Shown: positions 36,171-47,761, counted from the first letter of the stretch. The stretch is DNA of 64,000 nucleotides from Voacanga thouarsii (GCA_026120185.1 JANUWF010002021.1:1053001-1117000), one strand, 5' to 3'. Notes: generated from the sequence alone by a model not told the origin. A program made the numbers and translations.

Positions 36171-36240
36171 ATTGTGGAATAGTGGTTAGAGCTTGGTGTG
36201 TATTCTTTGCTAACTTGAATTCAAATCCCAACTCTTGCAA
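36171..36240 (+). other. tRNA-like module in Chr-6 LTR
   Basis: ATTGTGGAATAGTGGTTAGAGC (box-A-like), spacer GCTTGGTGTGTATTC, then AACTTGAATTCAAATCCCAA (box-B-like). It starts 270 bp into the LTR. The same order and spacing occur in five other LTRs here. Confidence 0.62.
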
Positions 36241-38244
36241 ACATTTTCCTTCTTATTCCTAATTAAACTCTTTTCCCCCTATTTTTCCCCACTTGGCCAA
36301 AATTCCTAGGGCTAGCCTCCACCATAATTTCTCACATCTCTAAAATATAGGAATGTGATAATTTTGGGTTTTTGCTAAAAATAATTAAAGTAAATTAAAT
36401 TAATTTTATTTTCTAGTTAGTATTTTTACCTTAATCTTTTAGGGATCTCAAATATTTCCAACATTGTATTATTCAAAGCAAATAGATAATGGATTTATTA
36501 AGAAAATAAAATATAGAAGTATTTCTTTTGAAAGCTATATTTTAGATATTATTTTTAATGGAATGAAAGTCTCTCCAAATTAAATTTTCTCTAAAGAGTT
36601 TTAATTGGAAATAAGGAGATAATATTAAATTCTTAACTGAAATAAATATTTCTTAGTGTTAGGCTATCATCGAAAATTAGAATTTAAGAAGAAGGAAAAT
36701 TCAGCGCTATCACGTATAAACTAGCTTTTATCTGCAAATATGATTATCCTTTAATTAATTATTTTTGTCCAAAATAAATTAGGATATTAACAAAATTATT
36801 TTTTTAATTAATAACCTACTAGCATTACTTGAATTTTCTGGAAAAATTAAAACCCTAGCCGCCACCTTGATGAATATTTTAGTTCCACTCAAACTCTCCA
36901 AAATATAGGAGAAATCTATTTCAAATATTTTAAACCAATTAAAGTTCATTTAGCCAAATAACCAGCAGACTTTCTCCTCCTTTTTCACCTTAGTTTTGGT
37001 CACCCTAATACACACAATCACATGAAAGTTTCAGCTTCAAACCCTCTCTTGTTTAGCCAAAACCAAAACACAAAAGACCTTATTTTTCTCTCTTCTCTTT
37101 TTAAACAAAGCTTAACCGAAATTCAGCTTGTATTCTTCTCATTTTCTCTCATTATTTTGGTCATCTTGGCAACCAAAAATCAGCCACAAAAACCTCTTAA
37201 ACCTTGCACAATTTCGGCTACAACAAGTAGAACCAAAAGCTGTCATTTTTCCTTGTTGTGATCAAGAGTCCAAAACAAGGTAAACTTCTCCTAAACCCTA
37301 AAACCCCTAAACCTAACCTATTTTCTTCATCAAGCCAACCTTCAATCAAACCCTAACCTCACCCTAATAAACAAAATTCCAGCCGCCACTTCTCCAAGAA
37401 GTTTGTCCATCTCCACCTCCACTCATCACCAAAATCGAAATCCAACCTTAAGGTAAGTAGCCTTTCAACCTCCTTCAATTTTTATCCAATTATTCTTGTT
37501 TTCTCCTAAATCTTGAACAAAAGGGGGCTGATTTACCCCTATCTTGTGTGAGTTTCAAACCAAGGAAGGTAAGAGGAACCAATCGACTATTTTTCCCAAA
37601 GTGAACTCAACCAAGCATCAAAGGTGCTACCTTTGCACATATTTGTGTCGAAGAGAGGCTTAACTCTTCTGATTTAAATTAGAGTTGCATATATAGTGGT
37701 GTTATTATGCATAAAGCTTAGCATTAAAGCATGACTAGATTAGATTAATGAGTTTTGATGGTGCACTATGTTGAACTAGGCATATATGGCGTTTAATATG
37801 GTTAAATTTTCCTGGGATGGCATAGATCTATTGTATGTTGGTTAAAGATGAGATCTTTGAATGAAAATAGGGTTATTATATGGATTGAGTGATAGTAGAA
37901 TAATGGAGATGCCATGTTGATTAATTTAAGTGAGCATATGCATGTATAATGATAAGATGCACAAAGAAAGGTTATAGAGGAGATTTAATGAATGAATTCA
38001 TCTAGATGCCATGGTTAATTTAGGTGATTAATAATATCATGGGGATTCATTATGCATGATGATATTGGATTAATAGTTGGATTCTAATTATAGAATCCAT
38101 GATTTTAGATAAGGAAGGAAGTGGAAGTAAGGACAAGCATTGCTTTGGTTGATTATTGAAAATATTCAAGTAAGTCCTTGCATATCTATTTTTTTGAAAC
38201 GTACATGTTTGCATGTCTTATGTACAATGATATTGAAATGGTTT

Positions 38245-39775
38245 TGATAGGGCCTAAATTAGTCATATTTTTTCTAGTTATTTGACACTCTTTTGCGTTA
38301 CATTTTGTTCAAAAACTAGTCGTATTCCTTCATATTAGAGATTTTACCCTTGAAAAGGTATTTTGTTCATTATTTCAGATTTTTGGGATAAAAAGAAGCA
38401 AAAATGTTGCAAAACAGAGGAGAGGTGGCACCGACTAGGGTATTGGAATCGGCGCCGGCCATGCATTAATGACACGAACTTCGAGGTGATAAAAATTATC
38501 AAAACAAAGCGAAACAGAGTGGAACCGTTGCCGGGTCTAGTAGCTAAGGCGGCGTTGGCTACATTCTTACATAGTACGGAAATCAAGAAAAAATCAGCGA
38601 ACAAGTGGAGAGCCAGAACACAACCGGCGCCGGCTCCGAGAGCCTAATCGGGACCGGCTGTGCCTTGAAGTTAAGGCGGTGCTTTGATTTTTCTACGCGA
38701 TTTTTGGTAATCTGCAGAATTTTAGTATCTTTCTACTTCTACTCGGCCAAGAACATTACACCAATGAGTTTAGGCACTTCTTAAGCCTATAAATAGATGG
38801 AAAACACAAGAAAAAATGGGAGAATTCATTGATCATCATAGAAAATCACTCAAATCAAATGAGGAATTCTTCAATTCAAGGAGGGTTGTGCAAGAAGGTC
38901 TTCAAATGAGATGAAGGAGGCTTGTCTATGAGTGCTTTCTTTTACTTTGTTTTCTTTTTCTTGAACAATGATATGTTAGTTGTTTTACTGTAATTTCTCA
39001 TTATTTCAGATATTCATGATTTTTAGAGTTGTTTGATCTTTTGATTAATTGATTGTTATTCTTGGTATTCAATTACTTGTACTTATTACGAAATTAGTTG
39101 GTTGGTTCTCTCCATTAACTTATTGGACTAAGGGTGTTGATAGCAGTTTCAATTTATTAATTTCATATTCTGTTGGCTATTAACTTACTGGACCAAGGGG
39201 GTTGATTTCTTAGAACGGGTAATTGAAGGTTAATTGATGTCTTCCAAGACCAATTGTTCATTGATTAATTTCATGTTTTAAATTTTTCGAGACCAAGGGA
39301 ATTTAATTGAGGACTGTGTTTAATGCATTTTTTGGATGAATTAGTTGAGACGAGACAAAGTGATTCTAATTTATCTAGAAGGTAGTGATTTCATGGATTG
39401 ACTATTGAAGTGAATCTACTTTAATCCTTAATGATGACAAGAGAATAATTAGTTATGATAATGGTTGGGTTCTTTAAGATCATGTTTGTCTAAATAATAG
39501 TTTGAGTTGCATACTTCTCCATCCTTGACAAGTATATATTTTATTTTATTTCCTTTTTATTTTGTTTTTTACTTTATCGAGTTGGTTAAACAATGAAAGA
39601 AATGTGATTAGTGTATACTTGTTCCTTGAGAATCGACACTCGTTTGAACCCTATGCTATGTTAATGATGAGTACGCTTGCTCATATATGTAGTTTGAGGT
39701 TAAATTTTTAATGTAAACTTGATTGGGAATGTGCTTATTTTTATATGATTTTTATACCAAAATAAATATGCATCA
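38245..39775 (+). mobile_element. Ath-5: solo LTR, Athila-like
   Basis: A 1531-bp LTR from TGATAGGGCCTAAATTAG to ATATGCATCA, with perfect target duplication GGTTT (38240-38244 and 39776-39780). TATA box at 38788-38795. GC-rich motifs at 38424-38460 and 38620-38660. No coding sequence. Confidence 0.95.
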
Positions 39776-40042
39776 GGTTTCAATATGATGATTAACATGA
39801 TGATTGAAATATGGATTGAGAAATGATGAAATGTAACTAAGGTATTTTGATATTTAGACTGAGAACGTGGATATTTTAATCTCTAAAAGTTTTATAAATC
39901 TCAACTTTTAACTGAAAAATGGTTTCCTTTCATTTAAGATCAAAATGTTTTGAAAGGCTTAATGTGAAAACTACGTTTTGCAAAGACAAGGTAATCAGTG
40001 ATTGTGAAAATAAGGGAAATGATTATGCACCTGAATGGTGAG

Positions 40043-41530
40043 TGATAGGGGCTAAATTAGTCATATTTTTTCTAGTTATTTGAGGCACTTTTGTGAAACA
40101 TTTTGTTCAATAAGTAGTTATATTCCTTCATATTTGAGATTTTACCCTTGAAAATGTATTTTGTTCATTATTTCAGATTTCTGGGATAAAACGAAGTAAA
40201 AACGTCGCAAAACAAAGGAGAGGTGGCGTCGGCTAGGGCACTGGAACCGGCGCTGGCCATGCACTGTTGACACAAATTTTGAGGTGACAAAAAATTGTCA
40301 AAACAGAGCAGAACAAAGTAGAACCGGCACCAGCTGCCTCCTGAAATACATTGTACAGAATTCAGAAAAATATTTGCAAATGAGTGGAGAACCAGAACAC
40401 AACCAGCACCGGCTCTGAGAGCCAAGGCAGCGCAGGCTGTGCCATGAAGTTAAGGCGATGCTTAATTTTTCTACGCGGTTTTTGGTAATCTATGGAGTTT
40501 TAGTATCTTCTAACTTCTACTCGGCCAATAATAGTACACCAATAAGTTTAGGCACTTCCCAAGCCTATAAATAGATGAAAAACACAAGGGAAAAGGGGAG
40601 AAACAATAGAGGAATTCTTCAAAACAAGGAGGGTTATGTAAAAAGGTTTTTAAAAGAAGAAGAATGAGGCTTGTCAATGAGTACTTTCTTTTACTTTGTT
40701 TTCTTTTTCTTGAACAATGATATGTTAATTATTTTACTATAATTTGACATTGTTTTATATATTCATGATTTTTAGAGTTATTTGATCTTTTGAGTAATTG
40801 ATTGTTCTTCTTGGTATTTAATTACTCGTGCCTATTACGAGAGTGATTGGTTGTTTCTTTCTATTAACTTGCTTGAAAAAGAGATTGATGGTGGTTTCAA
40901 TTCATTAGTTTCATATTCATTGGTTGTTAACTTGCTAGACCAAAGAGGTTAATTGCTAAGGATTGAGTAATTAAAGGTTAATTGATGTCCGCCAGGCCAA
41001 GGATCATGGACTAATTTCATGTTTTAAATTTTCCAGACTAAGAAAATTTAATTAAGGATTGTGTTTAATACGTCTTTTGAGTGAATTAGTTGAGACAGAC
41101 CAAGTGATACTAATATATCTAGAGGATAGTGATTTCATAGATTGACCATCGAAGTGAATCTACCTTTATCATTCATGATGCCAAGAGAATAATTGGTTAT
41201 GATAATGGTTAGGTATTTTAACATCATGTTTGTCAAAATAATGGTTTGAGTTATATACTTCTCCATCCTTGACATGTATAAATTTTTATTTTTATTTTCT
41301 TTTGTTTTATTTTATTTCTTTTTCACTTTATCGAGTTGATTAAACAATGAAAGAAAGGTGATTAATGTATACTTGTTCTTGGAGCATCGACACTAGTTTG
41401 AATCCTATGCTCTGTTAATGATAAGTACACTTGCTCATATGTATAATTTGGGGTTAATGTTTTAATTTGAACTTGATTAGGAATGTGTTTATTTTTATAT
41501 GATTTTTTATACCCAAATCCAAACAGATCA
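40043..41530 (+). repeat. Ath-6 5' LTR
   Basis: A 1488-bp LTR from TGATAGGGGCTAAATTAG to AAACAGATCA. TATA box TATAAATA at 40566-40573. Paired GC-rich motifs near 40230, 40325 and 40400. Confidence 0.93.
40566..40573 (+). promoter_or_regulatory. TATA box in Ath-6 5' LTR
   Basis: TATAAATA preceded by AAGCC and followed by GATGAAAAACACAAGG. The same context recurs at 15430 (Ath-2), 28151 (Ath-4), 38788 (Ath-5) and 48311 (Ath-6 3' LTR). It is the likely core promoter of element RNA. Confidence 0.65.
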
Positions 41531-41536
41531 AGTTTT

Positions 41537-41554
41537 TGGCGCCGTTGCCGGGGA
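41537..41554 (+). other. Ath-6 primer binding site (tRNA-Asp type)
   Basis: TGGCGCCGTTGCCGGGGA, six bases after the LTR, is the standard Athila primer site. Confidence 0.92.
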
Positions 41555-41803
41555 ACAATAGCATGAAAGCTTTGATTTTGTTGATTTAACCATGTAAATA
41601 TGTAAATACGTAAATTTGTAAATTATGTACAATTATTCTTTTCGCAAAAAAAAAGGTGCTACCTTCTGTATTTTGTGTATTTATGTATACCCTTGTAATC
41701 TAACCTACTAACTTTGACTATGTTATATTAACTAACTTTGTATTCATTTAATTTTGTTGTAATCTTGATTTCCATATCTAACTTGCATCTATGTTAAGGA
41801 GAA

Positions 41804-42241
41804 ATGGCAAATTGGGAGTGAAGGAAGTTTATTGAGGGGCAATATCCCCATTACGCTTCGAAGATAACACTCACAACACCAGAATCAACAAAGCTGGAAA
41901 CCATAATGGGGAAATTTTTTGTTCATGTCACAAGGCGTTTCCAAGAAATAGATTTGACATTTGCAAAGTTCGAAGCAATGATCCACAATATGGAACAACA
42001 AATCTGGTTTTTGACCGACTTGGTGATAAAATCTCATGAACTAACACCAAAAGCCATTGAGGAAACATCTGCTGTCACATTGCGAAGTGGAAAAGAATTG
42101 CCAGGCATTACAAATGGAAACCGGCACTGGCTATCCGAAAACCTTGAAACCATGCCGCCCAGAACTGAACCGGCGCCGGCTGAAGCATTGGAACTGGTGC
42201 CGGCTGCCCCCTGTCCATCTCCCGACAATCCTACCTTTTAG
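41804..42241 (+). pseudogene. Ath-6 gag remnant, C-terminal part only
   Basis: The frame starts at ATG 41804 with a TGA at its sixth codon; the longest open piece starts at 41906. It contains a helix-rich segment (EAMIHNMEQQIWFL) and TLRSGKELP, the conserved end of Athila gag just before protease. The capsid domain expected upstream is missing, so gag is far shorter than usual. Near its end, 42165-42215 encodes Pro-Ala-rich EPAPAEALELVPAAP from DNA that is the same GC-rich paired motif found in the LTRs. Confidence 0.8.
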
Positions 42242-42953
42242 CCTAGAATACCGTATCCTACCCAGTTACATAAAGCCCAAAAAGATGCTCAATTCGACAA
42301 ATTCCTTAAGGTATTTAAACAACTGCACATAAACATCCCACTCAGTGAAGCTCTAATTCACATGCCTAAATACGTCAAATTCCTTAAAAGCATATTCATC
42401 AATAAAAAGCGATTAGAAGAGTTGTTCATAGTGGTCCTCAATGAAGAATGCTCCGCCATCTTGCAGGACAAACCGAATTTGCCACATAAAGAAAATGATC
42501 CAGGGAGTTTCTCCATCCCATGTTTAATTGGCACTCTTCATGTATGTAATGCATTAGCTGACCTAGGTGCTAACATTAATTTATTGCCATATAAAACTAA
42601 GCCTAGGAGAACCACAACCCACTAGGATGAGTATTCAACTTACGGATAGATCTATCAAATATCCAAGGGGTATAATAGAAGATGTGTTGGTAAAAGTGGA
42701 TAAATTCTTATTTCCAGTGGATTTTGTTATTCTTAACATGGATGAAGATTCCAAAGTATCTTTAATCCTAGGTAGACCTTTCCTAGCTACAATAAAAGCA
42801 TTGATTGATGTTCATAGGGGGAGGTTGACATTTAGGGTCGGGGATGAAGAGGCAGTCATTCAAATCCACAAGAGTATGCAACACTCTTTGTCTTCTGATG
42901 ATTTTTGTTTAAGAGTTGATATTCTTCACGGACTTATTTCTGAGTTAATGTAG
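42242..42953 (+). pseudogene. Ath-6 protease, frameshifted
   Basis: The first piece (42362-42625) has YVKFLKSIF and the active-site segment ALADLGANINLLP, the Athila form of the aspartic protease site (DLGA in place of DSGA). The frame is lost near 42595 and regained in the piece 42567-42953, with LGEPQPTRMSIQL, KYPRGIIEDVLVKV, FPVDFVILNM and LILGRPFLAT. One small indel therefore splits an otherwise recognisable domain. The protease would cleave the gag-pol polyprotein. Confidence 0.9.
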
Positions 42954-44158
42954 GAATCCATTGAGGTGGAGTGGATGGAAATATCAATGTCATATTTAGA
43001 GAACTTTAACAATGAGGATGGGATGAAGAACTTGGAAATTGCGAAAAACAGTTTAGGGAGAATGAAATTATCCATAGAAGATTCTCCCGAATTGGACCTA
43101 AAAGACCTGCCCAAGCATTTGGAATATGTGTTCTTGGCTAAGAATGTAAGTTACCTGTCATCATTGCCAGAGATCTTAATACAGGACAAAAGACCAAATT
43201 GGTAAGTATGTTGGGAAAATATAAGGCATTTATAGCTTGGAAAATCACTGATATAAAGGGAATTAGTCCATCCTTTTGCACTCACAAGATTTTGATGGAA
43301 GAATGTGCAAAACTCGTAGTGCAACCCCAACGTAGGTTGAACCCACACATGAGTGAAGTGGTAAAAAGTGAGGTGGTTAAACTCTTAGATTCAGGTATCA
43401 TTTACCCTATTTTTGATAGTGTTTGGGTAAGTCCTACTCAAGTGGTACCAAAGAATGGAGGAATGACAGTGAGTCCCAATGATAAAAATGAGCTAGACCC
43501 GATGAGATTGGTCACGGGTTGGAGGTTTTGCATTGATTATAGGATGCTAAACAAAGCCAGGAGGAAAGATCACTTCCCTCTCCCTTTTATTGACTAAATA
43601 TTGGAAAGGTTAGCCAGCCATGAGTATTATTATTTCTTGGACGGATTTTCTAGCTACCTACAAATTCCCATAGCTCTGGAGGACTAAGAAAAAACCACTT
43701 TCATATGTCCATATGGTACTTTTGCATATCGTCGGATGCCATTTTGTCTTTACAATGGTCCCAAAACATTCCAAAGATGCATGATAGCTATATTTGAAGG
43801 ACTCGTGGGGGACATCATGGAGGTATTTATAGATGATTTCTCAGTTTTTGGTGATTCATTTGATTTGTGTTTATCTAATCTTGAAAAGGTACTTGCAAGG
43901 TGTACAGAGACTAACCTCATGCTCAATTAGGAAAAATGTCATTTTATGGTGTAAGAAAGTATTGTGTTAGGGCATAAAATTTCAAGAAAATGTATAGAAG
44001 TCGATAGGGCCAAAATTGAAGCAATTGAGAAGCTGCCTCCTCCTACTTCGGTAAGAGCTATAATGAGCTTTCTTTGTCATGCAGGTTTCTACAGGAGGTT
44101 CATCTTAGACTTCTGAAAAATTTCAAAACCTCTTACCTGTTTACTTGAAAAGGATGCT
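42954..44158 (+). pseudogene. Ath-6 reverse transcriptase, five stops
   Basis: After a linker (42966-43197, ending in a frame change near 43197), RT reads WRFCIDYRMLNKARRKDHFPLPFID, FSSYLQIPIA, TFICPYGTFAYRRMPF and VFIDDFSVFG (catalytic DD). It ends in a LGHKIS-type and FYRRFI segment. Stops at 43595, 43685, 43928, 43952 and 44114 are all in one frame with each other and with integrase. Conserved relatives read Gln, Gln, Trp, Gln and probably Ser at these places. No indel occurs from 43199 onward. Confidence 0.92.
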
Positions 44159-44700
44159 GTGTTTAATTTTGACAAAAAATGTCTCAACACTTTTACCATA
44201 CTTAAAGAGAAGTTGATTAATTCACCCATTCTAATTACACCTGATTGGTCTCTTCCCTTTAAACTAATATGTGATGCAAGTGATTTTGTAGTGGGTGTAG
44301 TATTGGGACAAAGGTGGAATAAGCACTTCCAACGTATATACTATGCCAGTAAGACTTTAACGGAGGCACAGGAAAACTACACAACAACAGAGAAAGAATT
44401 GCTTGCCATAGTGTTTGCCTTTGATAAATTCTGTTCTTATCTTATTTTGTCCAAATTTATTATTTATACAAACCATTCAACCCTGAAGTACCTACTAACC
44501 AAACATGACTCCAAACCAAGATTGATAAGATGGGTTCTATTGTTGCAGGAATTTGATTTGGAGATTAGGGACAAAAAGGGTGTAGAAAACTTGGCTGTGG
44601 ATCACTTGTCAAGATTGGATAATCCAAATTTGGAATCCTTGATAGAAGAGGACATCGATGACGCCTTTCTGGATGAGCAACTCTTGCTCGTAGACGGTGA
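44159..44700 (+). pseudogene. Ath-6 RNase H, catalytic Asp lost
   Basis: Open within this span. The core shows Asp in [11 protein letters not shown] and Glu in [14 protein letters not shown]. The third catalytic position reads [11 protein letters not shown] where the family has YTDH: AAC in place of GAC, a G-to-A change. It ends in DHLSRLDNP. RNase H activity would be lost even if the stops were absent. Confidence 0.9.
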
Positions 44701-46003
44701 AATGCCAAACACCCCTTGGTTCACTAATTTTGCTAATTATTTGGTTGTAGGAACTATTCCACAAGCTCTTACAATGCAACAAAAGAAGAGATTCCTCTCC
44801 AATGTAAGGCATTACTTTTGGGAAGATCCATATTTATTTAAGTGTTGTGTGAACCAAATCATTCGTAGATGTGTGGACTCTAAGAAAGACGAAAATATTC
44901 TAAGACATTATCATGAAGGACTTGCTGGAGGCCACTACCAAGCCAACAACACTGCATGAAAGGTACTGGACTCTAGATTCTATTGGCCCACATTGTTCAA
45001 AAATGCCCACAGGTTTATCCAAAGTTGTGATAGGTGTCGACGTACATGTAATATCTCTAAATCTAATGAGATGCTATTACAAATTTTTCAAACTTGTGAA
45101 GTATTTGACTATTGGGGGATAGACTCCATGGGACCTTTTCCTAGTTCTTTAGGGAATAAATATATTTTGGTAGCCGTGGATTATGTGTCTAAATGGGTAG
45201 AAGCCCAAGCATTACCCACTAATGATGTACGGGTTGTGGTAAGTTTTTTGAAAAAACTTTTCACTCGGTTTGGTGTGCCTAAGGTGCTCATTAGTGATAG
45301 AAGGACTCATTTTTGTAATGCACAAATGGAAAAAGTTCTCAAACACCTAGGCGTGAACTATAGGTTGGCCACCCCCTATCATCCCCAAACAAGTGGATAG
45401 GTTGAAGTAGTTAATAGAGAACTTAAACGAATCTTGAAAAAAACTGTTAACCACACTTGGAAAGATTGGAGCCTCAAATTAGACGACACTCTTTGGACAT
45501 ATAGGATAACTTTTAAGACACCAATTGGCACGACTCCATTTCAGTTAGTTTGTGGCAAAGCTTGTCACTTACCTGTTGAAATTGAGCATAAAGCTTATTG
45601 GGCTATTAAACTTATTAACCTTGATCGTGAGTCAGCTGGTAAGTCCAAGGCGCTTCAGCTAACCACCTTGGAAGGATTGCGAGTAGCGGCTTATGATAGT
45701 TCACTGCAATATAAAGAGCGGGTGAAACGATGGCATGATAAGCATATCACTCAACAACATGAATTTAAGAAAGGCGATCACGTGTTGCTTTTCAATTCTC
45801 GGTTAAGACTTTTTCCAGGGAAATTGAAATCAAGGTTGTGGGGACCCTACACAGTAAGTAAGATATTCCCCTTTGGCACCCTTGATATCACTCACCCCAC
45901 TTGAGGCACCTTCAAAGTTAATGGAAATTGCGTAAAACCCTATGTGGGTGACGGTCTTCCCGAACCCGAGCAGGTAGAAATGCTCTTCGATGCGACCACG
46001 TAG
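44701..46003 (+). pseudogene. Ath-6 integrase, three stops
   Basis: The zinc region has His in [10 protein letters not shown] and Cys in SCDRC. A TGA (44957) replaces Arg between them. The core has Asp in [10 protein letters not shown], Asp in [10 protein letters not shown] and Glu in the HPQTSG-VEVVNRELK box, where TAG at 45398 stands for Gln. The C-terminal part has WTYRITFKTPIGTTPFQLVCGKACHLPVE-type sequence (near 45500) and LKSRLWGPYTV. TGA at 45902 is probably also premature, since the frame goes on (FKVNGNCVKPY) to TAG 46001-46003. Confidence 0.92.
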
Positions 46004-47761
46004 ACATCTTTGGTTTATCATGAGGCGGTTGTTTTTCTTGCACTCTTTTCTTTCTTTTGTTTCTACTTTATCTTTCTTTTCTAGTTTTTATGCTTTGGTG
46101 TACTTTTTTGTATTTTTCTTTTTAGGTACTTTGCCAATGCCTCGTTCTTCAAGCATTCAGCTCTTGTACAGCACAATGCACAATGAATAGAAGTTTGTTT
46201 TTCTTATCTCTTCTCCTTTAAATTTTTGGTTCTATGGCATGGTTTAGTCGTTGTTATATTTCTTTAGCCATTGAGGACAATGTCCAGTTTAAGTGTGGGG
46301 GAGTGATTTGATTGACAAGTCTTCTATACATATACTTTATCCTTCTTGTGAGGCAAAATTTTCAAAAATTTTTCTACTTTTCTTTGATATTTCAAGCTAT
46401 ATTTTTAGTGCATGCCTTTATGATGGATTATAGAGCATATGTTCTAGATCATTTATGGCTTATGCATGACTTTTTGCACTCACTTGGGCTAAGTAGTTCT
46501 TGATCAAATGCTTTACATTGTTCTTAACCCTTGTTTTTCTACTAAAATTTATGGAGCATTGTAGAACTTACTTGAATATCTCTCAAGGAGAAATAAGAAA
46601 GACAGTCATGATTTAAATTAGGGATGACAGTAATAGGCCTTCTTTGGATAGTTTGAGCTTTTCAAGCCTACCTATTTTTATATTATCCATAGTGCCTATG
46701 TTGAGCCTAAAATTGTTGATTTCTTTCATTAAAACCCGTCACAATACTTTGTCCATTGCTTGTTTCTGAGAGTTTGACTAATTTTCCAAATCTTTATGCT
46801 CTTGATGGATGAAAGTACATGAGGGAGAATTTTATTGGAGAAAGATCATGGCTTGTTACTTTTATTCATGTATCAATAGTTAAGTGAGCTGGAAAGTGAA
46901 AAGAAAAGAAGAAAGAAAGAAAGAGAGATTGAAGTAAGAAAAAGAAAAGAAAAAGCTGCTAGAAAAGATGGAAAGAAAGAAACTGAGAAAGAAAAGAAAA
47001 GTAGCAGTAGAAGTGAAAAGAAGAGAGAAAAGAAAGAAAAGAAAATTTTTGAAAGAAGAAGAAGAGAAAAGATCACAAAAGGGATGGTGATTGAGCAATA
47101 CAAGTTAAGCTCATATAAAGTACTTAATACCATTGCTGAAATTTTGAGTAATGTTGTGAAAGAAATAGAGAAGAGTTGATGAAAAAAGAAAAGAAAAAGA
47201 GTAAAAATACAAGATTTGCTTGAGTCGCACTGGAATTGCTGAACAAGGTTATGGTTTGATTGAATTTTGGAATAGGAGAGCAAGAAGAGTTTGAAATTAT
47301 TGATTCATTTTGTTTATCCTTTTCTTGCAAACTCTCATTTTCTTTGATATTTGATTTTCCTATATCCTTCGTTTGATAAACTATATAACAAGCCTTTAGC
47401 CGTACATTACAAGCTTAAAAGTTCTACTTGATCCAAGTAGAGACATGATATGTCTCGGATTAGTGGAGAGAGTGTATGAAAAGTAAGCCTATGGAATGCA
47501 TATTATTTTTGAACTAAACTCTTTCTAATGGTTTGAGAATATTGTGAAGTATTGAGATGGTTCTACCAAGTCATTTATCATTTACACAAGTCTTGTATTT
47601 GTTGTGAAGAATGTAGTATCATGTGTTTTATGTTCTTGAATAAAGAAAGCATTGAGGATATTGTTTTGAAATTGATTGAGTGATTAATGAAACCTTGTGT
47701 TTTCCTACTTGTTCATGATACTTTGCTTGAGGACAAGCAAAGAGCTAAGTGTGGGGGAATA
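46004..47761 (+). other. Ath-6 3' noncoding interior
   Basis: No credible gene. It is pyrimidine-rich at 46040-46130. A first polypurine-like motif (TTAAGTGTGGGGGAGT) lies at 46289-46304, a long purine-rich tract at 46886-47200, and CTAAGTGTGGGGGAAT at 47745-47760 abuts the LTR as the functional polypurine tract. The minus-strand frame at 46873-47283 is only the Phe/Ser/Leu-rich complement of the purine tract. Confidence 0.75.

Noticed and set aside
36171..36240. A functional tRNA gene
   Set aside because: There is no proper acceptor stem or anticodon arm; only the A- and B-like boxes and a partial T-arm are visible.
25912..37261. Similar short frames at 25912-26154 (minus, Chr-5) and 37022-37261 (plus, Chr-6) as a conserved LTR gene
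   Set aside because: Both come from homologous LTR positions, so similarity is expected at DNA level. I see no sign of codon-level conservation, and the frames do not share start or length. An alignment with dN/dS would settle it.
46873..47283. A minus-strand frame of 136 codons that looks membrane-like (Phe, Leu, Ser rich)
   Set aside because: It is the complement of a low-complexity purine tract in the noncoding part of Ath-6. Hydrophobicity follows from TTT/CTT/TCT codons. No signal or domain pattern is credible.
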